From: CAYNTG01 sp964400105
Lineage (GTDB): Bacteria > UBP14 > UBA6098
Direction of reading: 5' to 3'
Assembly: GCA_964400105.1 (NCBI GenBank)
Contig: CAYNTG010000005.1
Location: 1-53,993 of the forward strand
DNA length: 53,993 nucleotides
How positions within the stretch are numbered: the first letter of the stretch is position 1; each line of letters opens with the position of its first letter. Position numbers and translations under genes: made by a program. Below, one piece after another: positions 8,524 to 18,417 of this stretch. Below the pieces are notes generated by a model that was not told the origin of the DNA, made no database searches, and saw nothing but the letters and a program-made list of their open reading frames with translations.

Positions 8524-9653
8524 GAATTGCAATCGACTGTTCGCCATTGGCAAAAACACGTGCCGGGATAGGCACATATACATTTAACCTATTGCGTGCG
8601 CTGACCAAAATCGACAGGGAGAACGAATATTTTCTGCTCGCCCATCGCGATTTCGATCAGGGATTCGAGCTTCCGGCGAATTTTGTAAAACCCATGCCGA
8701 GTGTGGAATTCTCGCAATCGACACCGTGGCTTATTCTGAAACTCCCGCGCGAGCTTCGCCACTTGAAAATCGACATATTCCATAGCACAAATTTCCTGAT
8801 TCCGCCACTGACCGGCTGCAAGACAGTCGACACGATATACGATTTGTCCACCCTCGTTATGCCGGGCCAGCATAAGTTTCTCCACACACTTTCGCATAAG
8901 CTGTTCTTCAGAAGCTCCCTGAGAAGGGCAGACAGGCTTATCGCTATAAGCGAGTTCACGAAATGCGAGATAATCCGGCTTTTTCCGCAATATAAGGACA
9001 AGATATCGGTCGCATTGGGGGCAGTGGTTCCGGAATACAGGCTCATCGACGATCGGTCTATTTTGGGAAAAGTTCAAAAAAAATACTCCCTGCCGGAGCG
9101 TTTTATTCTTTTCGTGGGGACGCTCGAGCCAAGAAAAAATATATCTGGGCTTTTGAAGGCATATTCAAAGGTAAAAAGCAAAATTCCACATAAACTGGTG
9201 GTGGTCGGTGGTAAGGGGTGGAAATACTCCAGTATTTTTGATTTAGTCAAAAAGCTCGATTTAGAGCAATCCATCATATTTACAGATTATGTTCCCGCCG
9301 TGGAACTTCCTGTTATATATAATCTTGCGGAGATTTTTTGTTATCCATCTTTTTATGAGGGATTCGGGTTACCGATTCTCGAGGCGATGGCTTGCGGGAC
9401 TCCGGTGATAACATCCGATGTTACGAGCCTGCCGGAGGTCGCGGGTGATTCCGCACTGCTCGCGGATCCGGCCTTGCCGGAGGAGATTGCGGACAGATTA
9501 TTGACTCTCGCACAAAACGAAAATCTTCGCTCGAAGCTGGCCGGAATGGGACTGAGCCGCGCAGCAGAATTCTCCTGGGAGCTTACAGCGAAGAAAACAC
9601 TGGAAATCTACCGTCAAATCTTCACCGAGGACGGTGGTTTTTCCACTTGCTGA
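8520..9653 (+). CDS. Glycosyltransferase family 4 protein (third of three)
   Basis: The 377-residue protein begins at a GTG overlapping the previous stop (8520-8523). It has RAGIGTYTFNLLRAL near the N-terminus, GTLEPRKNISGLLKAY in the middle and YEGFGLPILEAMACGTPVIT with SLPEVAGDSA in the donor domain, so it is a standard GT-B GT4 enzyme of the mannosyltransferase type. It precedes gmd by 61 bp. Together with its two partners it suggests a repeat unit with several mannose or 6-deoxymannose residues. Exact linkage cannot be told. Confidence 0.87.
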   Translation: MRIAIDCSPLAKTRAGIGTYTFNLLRALTKIDRENEYFLLAHRDFDQGFELPANFVKPMPSVEFSQSTPWLILKLPRELRHLKIDIFHSTNFLIPPLTGCKTVDTIYDLSTLVMPGQHKFLHTLSHKLFFRSSLRRADRLIAISEFTKCEIIRLFPQYKDKISVALGAVVPEYRLIDDRSILGKVQKKYSLPERFILFVGTLEPRKNISGLLKAYSKVKSKIPHKLVVVGGKGWKYSSIFDLVKKLDLEQSIIFTDYVPAVELPVIYNLAEIFCYPSFYEGFGLPILEAMACGTPVITSDVTSLPEVAGDSALLADPALPEEIADRLLTLAQNENLRSKLAGMGLSRAAEFSWELTAKKTLEIYRQIFTEDGGFSTC

Positions 9654-9714
9654 AAGACCGAATTGCATTATATTACTATATATCAATTATCAAGTAGAGC
9701 GATTTGGAGGAAAG

Positions 9715-10725
9715 ATGAAAAAAGTTCTTATAACCGGAATAACCGGTCAGGATGGCTCCTATCTCGCCGATTTTCTTCTGAAAAAGGAATACCGCATCTT
9801 CGGCATGATTCGTCGGAATTCCACGGAAAATCTGATTAGGATCGAGCACATCCGGGATCGAATCGAGCTGGTTCAGGCGGACCTTCTCGACCAGATGTCC
9901 ATAATGAAGCTCATCCGTGAGATTCAGCCCGACGAAATCTATAATCTGGCGGCACAATCCTTTGTTCCAACATCATGGGATCAGCCACTCTATACCGGAG
10001 AAGCGACCGCCTTCGGAGTAACCCGGATGCTGGAAGCGATGCGCTATGAAAAACTCGACAGCAAATTCTATCAGGCCTCGTCGTCGGAGATGTTCGGCAA
10101 GGTTTGTGAGATGCCGCAGACCGAGGATACACCATTTTATCCGCGTAGCCCCTATGGGGTGGCCAAGGTCTATGGGCACTTTATCACGGTGAACTACCGG
10201 GAGAGTTACAACCTCTTCGCCACGTCTGGCATACTCTTCAACCACGAATCGCCACGCCGTGGAAAGGAATTCGTAACCCGCAAGATAACCAACGCTGCGG
10301 CCAGGATCAAGTTTGGCCTGCAGGATGTTCTCGAACTTGGCAACCTCGATGCCAAACGCGACTGGGGTTTCGCGGGGGATTACGTTCGCATGATGTGGCT
10401 CATGCTCCAGCAGGACCAGCCAGACGATTACGTTATCGGCACGGGGATTGCCCATTCCGTTCGCGAATTCGCCGTCCATGCATTCGAGGCCGCAGGATTC
10501 GAAATCCGTTGGGAGGGAAGTGGATTGGATGAAATAGGCATCGACCGGGCGACCGGAAAAACCCTCGTCAGGGTCTCAGAGAAATTCTTCCGGCCAGCCG
10601 AGGTCAACCACCTGTTGGCAAATCCCGCCAAGGCCAGAGAAAAGCTCAATTGGGAGCCGTCTGTTTCATTCGAGGAGCTTGTCCATATGATGGCCGAATC
10701 CGATATTGAGCATTACCGGAGGTAA
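9715..10725 (+). CDS. gmd: GDP-mannose 4,6-dehydratase
   Basis: The 336-residue short-chain dehydrogenase has the nucleotide-binding GITGQDGSYLADFLL at residues 7-21, a YGVAK catalytic pair (YxxxK) and the family marker SGILFNHESPRRG followed by FVTRKI. It converts GDP-mannose to GDP-4-keto-6-deoxymannose. The ATG at 9715 follows GGAGG (9706-9710); a longer frame from 9634 would add 27 residues with no homology. The next gene starts 7 bp after its stop and encodes a reductase that would use the product. No GDP-mannose-forming gene is in the window. Confidence 0.95.
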   Translation: MKKVLITGITGQDGSYLADFLLKKEYRIFGMIRRNSTENLIRIEHIRDRIELVQADLLDQMSIMKLIREIQPDEIYNLAAQSFVPTSWDQPLYTGEATAFGVTRMLEAMRYEKLDSKFYQASSSEMFGKVCEMPQTEDTPFYPRSPYGVAKVYGHFITVNYRESYNLFATSGILFNHESPRRGKEFVTRKITNAAARIKFGLQDVLELGNLDAKRDWGFAGDYVRMMWLMLQQDQPDDYVIGTGIAHSVREFAVHAFEAAGFEIRWEGSGLDEIGIDRATGKTLVRVSEKFFRPAEVNHLLANPAKAREKLNWEPSVSFEELVHMMAESDIEHYRR

Positions 10726-10732
10726 AGGATAC

Positions 10733-11680
10733 TTGCGCGTCTTCATAACTGGCATCGAGGGATTTGTCGGACGGCACTTATCGGCGGAGCTGGCGGAAGC
10801 CGGACACGAGGTCTCCGGGCTTTATTACGACGATAGCGGTATCGGCGAACTCGCCGAAAAAATTCCCGATCTCCGACGTGGGGATATCCTCGATAGAGCC
10901 GAACTGTCGAAAATCCTTAACTCCGTGTCTCCCGATGTCATCGTCCATCTCGGGGCTGTCAGCTTCGTCCCGGCGGCGACGAAGACCCCTCTTATGGCTT
11001 GGAACGTCAACCTCATGGGCACGCTCAACATCCTGGAGTGGATTCGGACTGAGAATCCGGATACCCGTCTGCTCTTCGTTTCCACTTCCGAAATCTATGG
11101 CAAACCGAAAGAGGGCGATCTCCCATATACCGAAAGAACACCTATCAGGCCAGAGAACATGTATGCCGCGACGAAGGCGGCTGCGGATATAGCGGCGGAG
11201 CGGTATCGAAACCTCTATGACCTCCATATAGCGACTTTGCGGCCATCCAATCATATCGGGCCGGGCCAATCGGAGAATTTTGTGGTATCGAGCTTCGCAA
11301 AACAGGTCGCCGGGGCCGTTCTCGGCCTGGGCGACGGGGTCATTCGTGTTGGCAATCTTTCAGCAAGTCGGGATTTCCTGGATGTTCGCGACGTGGTTCG
11401 CGCATATCGGTTCGTTCTGGAAGGCGGCGTAACCGGTATTTTCAATGTGGGGAGCGGTCGCGCCGTTAAAATATCCGACATATTAGACAAACTGGTCGAA
11501 ATCGCCGGGACGGATATACGGGTGGAGACCGACCCTGAAAGACTACGCCCCGTCGATGTTCCCATAGTTATGGTGAGCCACAAAAAGCTTTTAGCCGAGT
11601 CGGGATGGCATCCCGAAATCCCGCTGGAAAAAACTCTCGAGGATATATTCAGATGGTGGAAAGAAAAGCTCAAGAAATAA
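10733..11680 (+). CDS. rmd: GDP-4-keto-6-deoxymannose reductase-like NAD-dependent epimerase/dehydratase
   Basis: The 315-residue extended SDR has FITGIEGFVGRHL at its start, a STSEIYGK strand and the YAATK catalytic pair. Position directly after gmd and the overall motif set fit Rmd, which reduces the Gmd product to GDP-D-rhamnose. I chose the TTG at 10733 because GGAGG lies 10 bases upstream (10718-10722) and the Rossmann strand starts at once; another TTG at 10706 sits inside gmd. Fucose synthase (Fcl/WcaG) gives a different product and is the main alternative; the motifs look more like Rmd, but I cannot exclude a C4 or C2 epimerase. Confidence 0.78.
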   Translation: MRVFITGIEGFVGRHLSAELAEAGHEVSGLYYDDSGIGELAEKIPDLRRGDILDRAELSKILNSVSPDVIVHLGAVSFVPAATKTPLMAWNVNLMGTLNILEWIRTENPDTRLLFVSTSEIYGKPKEGDLPYTERTPIRPENMYAATKAAADIAAERYRNLYDLHIATLRPSNHIGPGQSENFVVSSFAKQVAGAVLGLGDGVIRVGNLSASRDFLDVRDVVRAYRFVLEGGVTGIFNVGSGRAVKISDILDKLVEIAGTDIRVETDPERLRPVDVPIVMVSHKKLLAESGWHPEIPLEKTLEDIFRWWKEKLKK

Positions 11681-12834
11681 GCGGACCGGTCCAGAAAAAA
11701 TCGAGAAAGGTGGCGATAGTCCACGATTTCTTGATGCAGTCGGGAGGTGCGGAACAGGTGCTTCGGGAGATCAAGTCGCTTTTCCCCGATGCACCGGTTT
11801 TCACGTTGGCCTATGATAAAAAGCGCGTGCCGCAAGATTTCAACGACTGGGACATTCGCGCAGTGGGCTGGTCGCAGCGCCTACCGAGGATGCATCGTTG
11901 GTATAAGTATTACATGCCCCTATATCCAACTATGATCGAGCAGATGGACCTTCGTGAATTCGATCTGGTAATTTCGAGCAGCTATCTTGTCGCGAAAGGT
12001 GTGCTTACCCGAAGCGAAACCGCTCACCTTTGTTATTGCCACACGCCGATGCGTCAGGCGTGGGAACTATATTTCGACTACAAGCACGGATATACGAAAT
12101 CCGGTTTTAAGCCGAAGCGCGACATCTTTAAATTTTTCTATCCGATCGTTTTCAATTACGTTCGCATGTGGGATCGTGTTGCTGCGGAAAGGGTCGATTT
12201 CTATTCGTGCAACTCTAATACCACCAGGCGAAGGATAAATAAGTTTTATGATAAGAGCGCAACGGTGATTTATCCTCCGGTCTATACCGAAAATTTCAAG
12301 CCTGTTGCCCTGAATGAGATCGGGGATTACTATCTTTGCCTTTCACGACTCGTTCCGTATAAACGGATCGATATCGCCGTCGAAGCATTCCGCAAGCTCG
12401 ATCTGCCGCTTTTGATCGCGGGCGATGGGCCTCAGTTAAAACAGCTTTCGAAGATAGCCGGTCCGAAAACCGAGTTTCTCGGTTGGATCGACGATAATCA
12501 GAAAATCGATTTGTTGTCCAGATGTCGCGCGCTGATATTTCCGGGGCGCGAGGATTTTGGGATCGTGCCCGTGGAGGCTCAGGCATCCGGTCGGCCTGTT
12601 ATCGCGTTCGGTGCCGGCGGTGCGATGGAAACTGTGATCGATGGCGAGACGGGATTATTTTTCCATGAGCAAACGACGGAGGCTCTGATCGAAACAATGG
12701 AGAGATTCTTGAAGATGGATTTCGATCCTTCGAAGGGTGTGGAGTCCGCGAAGAGATTCGATGTATCTGTTTTCAAGGAGAGATTCGGTCGATGGGTGAA
12801 CGAGAAATTCGAGGAATTTTCGGCAGGTTTATAA
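11653..12834 (+). CDS. Glycosyltransferase family 4 protein, WbaZ-like mannosyltransferase
   Basis: The 393-residue GT-B enzyme has VHDFLMQSGGAEQVL near its start, CYCHTPMRQAWE in the acceptor domain and FPGREDFGIVPVEAQASGRP in the donor domain, where the second Glu of the GT4 motif is present. This set is typical of WbaZ-type mannosyltransferases. The ATG at 11653 lies inside the rmd gene and follows GAGGA (11639-11643) at 9 bases, so the two overlap by 28 bp. It closes the polysaccharide operon. Donor GDP-mannose or GDP-rhamnose is inferred from homology and context. Confidence 0.85.
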   Translation: MVERKAQEISGPVQKKSRKVAIVHDFLMQSGGAEQVLREIKSLFPDAPVFTLAYDKKRVPQDFNDWDIRAVGWSQRLPRMHRWYKYYMPLYPTMIEQMDLREFDLVISSSYLVAKGVLTRSETAHLCYCHTPMRQAWELYFDYKHGYTKSGFKPKRDIFKFFYPIVFNYVRMWDRVAAERVDFYSCNSNTTRRRINKFYDKSATVIYPPVYTENFKPVALNEIGDYYLCLSRLVPYKRIDIAVEAFRKLDLPLLIAGDGPQLKQLSKIAGPKTEFLGWIDDNQKIDLLSRCRALIFPGREDFGIVPVEAQASGRPVIAFGAGGAMETVIDGETGLFFHEQTTEALIETMERFLKMDFDPSKGVESAKRFDVSVFKERFGRWVNEKFEEFSAGL

Positions 12835-12849
12835 AAAAGTGGGGTCGAG

Positions 12850-15585
12850 ATGAAGAATCTGATTTTTGTTATGCTGCTTTCGGCGCTAACTGCTATTGCT
12901 GTGGCGCCTATTTTTTCATCGTGGATAGATTTGGATAGCCCGGCGACGCCTTTCGATATACATGCCGAGCCGACCCTTTACACAGTCGCGGTTCTCGGCG
13001 ATTGGATCCCGGACGGCGGCGCGCAGGTATTTTTGGTTTTTCCAAAGTGTCCGCTTGGCGCGCCGGTAGATACGACATGGACGGGGCTGGCGAAACCGCA
13101 TATTATGGCGCAGGGCACAGTCGATTCGGTCTATTTCGAGGATTTGACCACCGGCCTACCTATCGAATTGGTTCCGGTATCCCCGGAGATGGGGATGTGT
13201 ATGCTTCGCGCCGATGGAGAGGGATATTTCAGTATCGGGGCATCGGATAATTTCGGTGAGATGAAATCTTCTGTTCCTGTGTTATTCGATATTGTTCCGT
13301 CCGGAACCACCGCCAGCAAGTTGCTGATCGAGGGGCCGAAGCTTATGAATTTCGATTCCCCGTTTTCGATCCACTGGGTAATTGCGGGAGATGTATCGGG
13401 AAGGCCGGTGCCATCGGCATTTCCGGGGATAGTGAGCAGCGCGGTTCATGTGAAAATTGTCGGCGAAAGTATCCCGGATTCCAGCGCGCGCGTCGCCAAC
13501 GCATTCGATAGGGTGCCGCTTCGAGAGGTTTCACCCATTGGTTATTATGGGATATTTCCGTTTATAATAAGCGACGATCAACCGGAAGTCGTTCGGGTTG
13601 TGGCCGAGGCTATCGCCGGGACGCTCACAACGAGCGACACATTCGAGGTGACATTTTTGCCCGATGACGAACCGGCGAATATATTGGTAATGGGACCGGG
13701 TGGTTTGAGGGTCCCCGAGGATGAAGGTATCGGCCTTATTTCGTTAGCATTAGTAATCGATGCACCCGATTTCGAGAACTACAGCACAAAGGTCCGACTT
13801 TCCGCAGTGGACATCTCCGGTTCCGCGAGCGCAACGATCGATCCTTCCGGTTGGCAGACCATGATCGGTGGGGCAGCGGGGTTCACGTTCGAGGATTCCG
13901 AGGCGGACACGGAATGGGTGTTCATCGTCCCCGAGGCGGATTCGATTCCGCTTCTCGAAGCGCCGATCAACACGCCGCTTCAGGTCGTTCCGGCGGATTG
14001 GGCGATCGCTTTCGATATCGATGCTCCCACCGTATCTTTCACTGGCGAGACGACGAAGGTCGTCGTCAAAACGGTGGACAAAAGCGGCGAAATCGATAGC
14101 GATTACTCCGGCTATTTCGCGATTTCGATATATGGCGACAGCGATTCGAGCATTGCCGTAATCGATTCGACGACCGGGGATTCCTGGCTTTCCAACGTTT
14201 CAGAAAATGTTGCGATCCCGATTATTGAAGGACGTCGCACGCTCTATTTGTGCGATTCGGGCGAGGACGAGATCGAGATTTCGGTCTCGGATGCCGAGGA
14301 GATGGGCCTTTTCGATATGGGTCTTCTCGCGGAAAGCCCCGAATATACTATGTTTTTCGAGGATGGGGCATCCGGCGGCGCGGTTCGATATCGATTTGCG
14401 GAGCTGAGCGAGGATGTTATTGCGGCAGGTGACACTGTGATCGGCACGGTTACGGCCCGAACTGGATCGGACGAGATCGACGATACATATACCGGATCGG
14501 TTGCGATTTCCGCCAGCGGCGAGGCCGTCGTCGATCCGATCGATGGGATAATCTCATTCGAAAGAGGAATCGCGACATTCGGCGTGGTGGACGATTCGAC
14601 CGAGGAGGTCGAGATTGTCGCCAGCGGACCGCTTTTCTCCGACACGGCTGGCGTCCGTTTCGTTCAAATCGGCGAAGGCGGAATGATGGCATATAGCATG
14701 GATTACGATTGGATTCCGATGGGCGCGGAAAGGAATTTCCGAGTCGTTATATTCGGGGAATGGTTCATCGAGACGCGATATAACGGCGGTGCGTCGGTTT
14801 CTATTTTCGATCCGGATTCCAACGGCAGTATCGATGCGCCGGATTCGATATTTTTCACGTCCGGTCTCGGATATATCACGGTCTCGAACTCCGATGCCGA
14901 GGATTTCACGATATCCATCTACGGCGATCCCGAAATCGGATCGACGAGCTTTTCCATCGAGAGCCGCGCGCTCGTTACGGCTACATTACCTGCAGTTGCG
15001 GAGGTCTCCTCCGCTATGGATTCTATACTATTCGATGTTACGGACACGGCGTTTGCGGCATATTCCGTCTCCGGCACGCTGGATATTTGGATCGAGGAGC
15101 AAAACGACAATTCGAGCCTCGTCTATGACTCCGAAGTGATTATCTCCGATGGCCACGGCGTTGTGGTTATGGAGAATTCCGAGCCTGAATCGATCTGGGT
15201 TTATGTCACGATTCCAGAGGGGCGGCTTTTTTACATGGATGCCGAAGAGATCGACGATTGGGAGTATTTCGTCGGCGGCCTCGAATATGAACTATGCGAT
15301 GTCGGAGAGGCGGTAAAACCTGTCGAATTCGAGGTCTCGCGCGCATTTCCGAACCCGTTTAATCCGTCGTTTTCCATCGAGATCGGCAATCCAACCGTCG
15401 CAGATATCGATTTGGTAATCTTCGATATCTGCGGAAAGCAGGTTTTGCACGAGTCTTATATCGCGCAGCCTGCCGGGAAATCGACATACCAAATAGACGC
15501 TTGCGAGATTTCGTCAGGCGTATATTTTCTGAAGGTTTCGCGCGGCGATGAATCCCGAACCGTAAAGGCCGTGCTCCTTAAATGA
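12850..15585 (+). CDS. Large secreted protein with Ig-like repeats and C-terminal sorting domain
   Basis: The 911-residue protein has a signal peptide (about residues 1-20). Its body is built of beta-rich repeats; two are easy to align, one starting near VSFTGETTKVVVKTVDKSG with DSDYSGYF, the next near AAGDTVIGTVTARTGSD with DDTYTGSV, resembling bacterial Ig-like domains. The last 80 or so residues hold FPNPFNPSFSIE, DLVIFDICGKQV, SSGVYFLKVSRG and a closing KAVLLK, the pattern of type IX-type C-terminal sorting domains in FCB bacteria. It is probably exported and surface-attached. Low Cys, many Asp/Ser. Function unknown. A weak GGGG is the nearest ribosome site; the last codons overlap pdxA. 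Confidence 0.85.
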   Translation: MKNLIFVMLLSALTAIAVAPIFSSWIDLDSPATPFDIHAEPTLYTVAVLGDWIPDGGAQVFLVFPKCPLGAPVDTTWTGLAKPHIMAQGTVDSVYFEDLTTGLPIELVPVSPEMGMCMLRADGEGYFSIGASDNFGEMKSSVPVLFDIVPSGTTASKLLIEGPKLMNFDSPFSIHWVIAGDVSGRPVPSAFPGIVSSAVHVKIVGESIPDSSARVANAFDRVPLREVSPIGYYGIFPFIISDDQPEVVRVVAEAIAGTLTTSDTFEVTFLPDDEPANILVMGPGGLRVPEDEGIGLISLALVIDAPDFENYSTKVRLSAVDISGSASATIDPSGWQTMIGGAAGFTFEDSEADTEWVFIVPEADSIPLLEAPINTPLQVVPADWAIAFDIDAPTVSFTGETTKVVVKTVDKSGEIDSDYSGYFAISIYGDSDSSIAVIDSTTGDSWLSNVSENVAIPIIEGRRTLYLCDSGEDEIEISVSDAEEMGLFDMGLLAESPEYTMFFEDGASGGAVRYRFAELSEDVIAAGDTVIGTVTARTGSDEIDDTYTGSVAISASGEAVVDPIDGIISFERGIATFGVVDDSTEEVEIVASGPLFSDTAGVRFVQIGEGGMMAYSMDYDWIPMGAERNFRVVIFGEWFIETRYNGGASVSIFDPDSNGSIDAPDSIFFTSGLGYITVSNSDAEDFTISIYGDPEIGSTSFSIESRALVTATLPAVAEVSSAMDSILFDVTDTAFAAYSVSGTLDIWIEEQNDNSSLVYDSEVIISDGHGVVVMENSEPESIWVYVTIPEGRLFYMDAEEIDDWEYFVGGLEYELCDVGEAVKPVEFEVSRAFPNPFNPSFSIEIGNPTVADIDLVIFDICGKQVLHESYIAQPAGKSTYQIDACEISSGVYFLKVSRGDESRTVKAVLLK

Positions 15586-16553
15586 CCACTACACGAATCG
15601 GGATAAGCGTCGGCGATCCGGCGGGCGTCGGCCCGGAAACGACGGCCAAGGCGATCCTTCAGCTTCACGATCTCGATCTCGAATTCATTCTCTTTTGCGA
15701 AAAAGATTTTTTCGTGGAGCTTGGCCGGCGTTTCCGGTGGGCCGCCGATCTCGTCGAACTCTCGCTTTCCGCAAAAAGAGTAACCTTTGCCGGTTCGACG
15801 AGACTCGGCGGTCATGTGCCCTTCGGGCACCCGACGCCCGCTGGCGGCAGGTTCGCTTTCGATTCCTTTGCCGAGGCGACGCGAGCGGCTATCGACGGCA
15901 AGATCGATGCGCTCGTTACGGCACCGCTTTCCAAGGCCTGCGTAGAAATGGCGGGGATTGTTCCATTCAGCGGACACACCGAATATCTGCGCGATTTTGC
16001 CGGTGTGGACAGGGTAGTGATGATGCTTCTCGCAGGCGATTTCCGCGTCGTTCCGGCGACACGCCACGTGCCGATCTCGAGCGTGCCATCGATGATAACC
16101 AATGAGCTTATCGAGGGAACTATTCGCATTACCGCCGGGTCGATGGCGCGGTTTATGGGAATCGAGCGCCCTGCTATCGGCGTGCTTGCGCTCAATCCCC
16201 ATGCTGGCGATAGCGGCCTTTTCGGAACCGAAGAGACGACTATCGAAAGTTCGGTCGAAACGCTAAAAGCTTGCGGTTACGATGTTCGTGGCCCGCTGGT
16301 TCCTGATGTGGCGTTCATTCCACGGGTCAGGAAACAATTCGATGTCATCGTCGGGATGTTCCACGACCAGGTGCTTATTCCGCTCAAGATGGCCGGTTTC
16401 GAGCGCGGGGTAAATGCGACTCTCGGTCTTCCTTTTGTTCGCACAAGCCCCGATCATGGAACGGCTTACGACATCGCCGGCACCGATTCCGCCGATTCGT
16501 CGAGCATGATCGAGGCGATCCGCCTCGCTGTCGAATGGTGCGCCGCTATTTGA
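15582..16553 (+). CDS. pdxA: 4-hydroxythreonine-4-phosphate dehydrogenase
   Basis: The 323-residue protein opens with GISVGDPAGVGPE and has GHTEYL, NPHAGDSGLFGTEE, MFHDQVLIPLK and TSPDHGTAYDIAG, the full set of PdxA motifs including the His residues that bind the metal. It oxidises 4-phosphohydroxy-L-threonine in the DXP-independent of R5P, that is the PdxA-PdxJ, route to pyridoxal phosphate. Its ATG overlaps the stop of the secreted-protein gene (ATGA), an odd partnership since no other vitamin B6 gene is near. Its 3' end overlaps the convergent Asp-box gene by 8 bp. Confidence 0.93.
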   Translation: MTTTRIGISVGDPAGVGPETTAKAILQLHDLDLEFILFCEKDFFVELGRRFRWAADLVELSLSAKRVTFAGSTRLGGHVPFGHPTPAGGRFAFDSFAEATRAAIDGKIDALVTAPLSKACVEMAGIVPFSGHTEYLRDFAGVDRVVMMLLAGDFRVVPATRHVPISSVPSMITNELIEGTIRITAGSMARFMGIERPAIGVLALNPHAGDSGLFGTEETTIESSVETLKACGYDVRGPLVPDVAFIPRVRKQFDVIVGMFHDQVLIPLKMAGFERGVNATLGLPFVRTSPDHGTAYDIAGTDSADSSSMIEAIRLAVEWCAAI

Positions 16554-18405
16554 GCAGGATCAGTCGTTTCGCGAGACGATCCCCGGCATTTTGCCTAAGA
16601 TAATACACGCCTGACGGAAGAGCTTCGCCGCATTCCGAGCGGCCGTTCCACAAAGCGCGACCACTTTCAAATGAGTCGATAGATTTCACCGGATCGCCGT
16701 AGATGTTGTAAATCGTTACACCCACGCCGGATTCGATTAAACAGCTCGCGTTGAATGGATTCGGATAGACCGAAAGCGATTTTGAGATCGGCATTTGAGC
16801 ATCGGCGATTCCGGTTGGCTCTATCGAGAAAGACCACGATGCATCGAGCATATTCGCGCCGCCGATGGTCGCTCGATCCTGAAAATGAACCGCGACATCG
16901 ATAGTATCCCCCGGCGCGATAACGATTCCAGTACTCGGTAAGTGAACCAGGATGGTGTCCGCATCGATAATAACCGCGAGCGAAGAGATGTCGAGTGTCT
17001 CCGAGTCGAAGACCACGTAAAAGCTTGCACTATCGATTCCGCTTCCGTCTTCGCGAGCATATATCTTTGCCGTAATATCCGTTCCGGTAACGACTTCAGC
17101 CGAATCCGGATACCTGTAAGTAAGCTCCGGCGCCTCGGTATCGATGAATATCGTCCATTCAAATGGAAGCATGTCCGATGGATTGCCAAGAATATCGCTC
17201 ACCGAGGTCAGCTCGAAATGAACCGTATCGCCGCTAAGAAATTCGTCCCGAAAAATAAGCCCGGAATCCGCAAGCCAAAGCTCCGGGGCGGCGCATGTCC
17301 ATATCGTTCCATCGACGTCGAATATGACGCTCGTGCTGTCGATTCCATCTAGGTCGTGAACGTCGATGAAGACATCGAAGCTGTCCAGAGAAACCCATAC
17401 GCTGTCCAGCGGAAAATAGCTCGAGATAATCGGGCCTTCGCTGAATATAATCGCCGGCATCCTTTGAATACCGAACCGTGCGGTGCCGATATACCAATAT
17501 TCCCCGATCAATCCGCGCGGACCGACCGCGAAGTCCTCCACCTCGCATGTTACCGAATCGCCGAGCAAAGCCCATGTCGTGCCGCCATCCGAAGAGATGC
17601 GAACGCCGTATCTTCCGCCGATGATAACATATTCCGACGAGACCTCCGATACCCAAATACAGTTCGATGGTGGTTCGACGAGTGCGATATTCTCCCATGT
17701 ATCGCCGCAATCGGTGCTTTTTGCCAAACCGCCCCAGCAGGCCGCGAATATCTTCGTAGAATCCTCGTAGGCAATAACTACGTCGTCCGGGCTCATCGAT
17801 TCCGTAAAGGTGTGTGTCAACGTCCACGTGACACCGTAGTCGCTCGAACGGAAGAACTCGCCGCCGAAATTCCATGCATAGACGCGGTTATTGCGCACCG
17901 GATCGACCGCTACGCCGTCGAAATTACTGTCCGAGCACAGGATGTGGATTTCCACCCATGTTGCGCCGCCGTCCGTCGAGCGCATGAGGCCATCTCCCCA
18001 TCCGTAAGCGCGTGAATTATCGACAGGATCATAGACCATGCCCCTCGCCATGTAAAACCATATCGGAGGCGGAAAATCGAAGGTTAAGCCGTAATCGTTG
18101 CTTCGCCAAATTCCATCGGAGAAGGAACCTGTTCCGAAAGCCGCGAATATCGTTTCGGCCGTTGCCGGATGAAGTGTAAGGCCTGTATAATGTCCGATGG
18201 TGTCCCATGAATCGCCGGCATCCGGCGTTCTGAATAATTCGAGGCGAATATCGGACATGGCTCCGAAGATGCCGTAGATCGAATCCTGATGGATCGGATC
18301 GGGCGCTACAACGAGCGCGAATCGCCCGTCCGGGCCGATGCTTTCCCACGGCTGCGCGCCGCAGAATACGCATATCGCCACAAGTAACATGATTTTGATT
18401 CTCAT
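16546..18405 (-). CDS. Secreted Asp-box (BNR-like) repeat protein with C-terminal sorting domain
   Basis: The 619-residue protein has an N-terminal signal peptide (about 1-18). Six Asp-box-like repeats follow, for example TPDAGDSW, STDGGATW, SSDYGVTW, STDCGDTW and SSDGGTTW, which in sialidases and VPS10/photosystem stability factors form beta-propeller blades. No sialidase Arg triad is evident, so I do not call an enzyme. Two beta-rich segments precede a sorting domain from about 545 (VYPNPFNAS, VTIYNIYGDPV, PSGVYYLRQ, RLILLK). GGAGG lies just before the ATG. The gene stands directly downstream of the cyclase-TPR gene on the same strand, 12 bp away. Confidence 0.83.
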   Translation of the reverse strand: MRIKIMLLVAICVFCGAQPWESIGPDGRFALVVAPDPIHQDSIYGIFGAMSDIRLELFRTPDAGDSWDTIGHYTGLTLHPATAETIFAAFGTGSFSDGIWRSNDYGLTFDFPPPIWFYMARGMVYDPVDNSRAYGWGDGLMRSTDGGATWVEIHILCSDSNFDGVAVDPVRNNRVYAWNFGGEFFRSSDYGVTWTLTHTFTESMSPDDVVIAYEDSTKIFAACWGGLAKSTDCGDTWENIALVEPPSNCIWVSEVSSEYVIIGGRYGVRISSDGGTTWALLGDSVTCEVEDFAVGPRGLIGEYWYIGTARFGIQRMPAIIFSEGPIISSYFPLDSVWVSLDSFDVFIDVHDLDGIDSTSVIFDVDGTIWTCAAPELWLADSGLIFRDEFLSGDTVHFELTSVSDILGNPSDMLPFEWTIFIDTEAPELTYRYPDSAEVVTGTDITAKIYAREDGSGIDSASFYVVFDSETLDISSLAVIIDADTILVHLPSTGIVIAPGDTIDVAVHFQDRATIGGANMLDASWSFSIEPTGIADAQMPISKSLSVYPNPFNASCLIESGVGVTIYNIYGDPVKSIDSFESGRALWNGRSECGEALPSGVYYLRQNAGDRLAKRLILLK

Positions 18406-18417
18406 AATACGTCCTCC

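Noticed and set aside
16546..18405. Sialidase
   Set aside because: Asp-boxes alone are not diagnostic; the catalytic Arg triad and Asp/Glu/Tyr set were not found.
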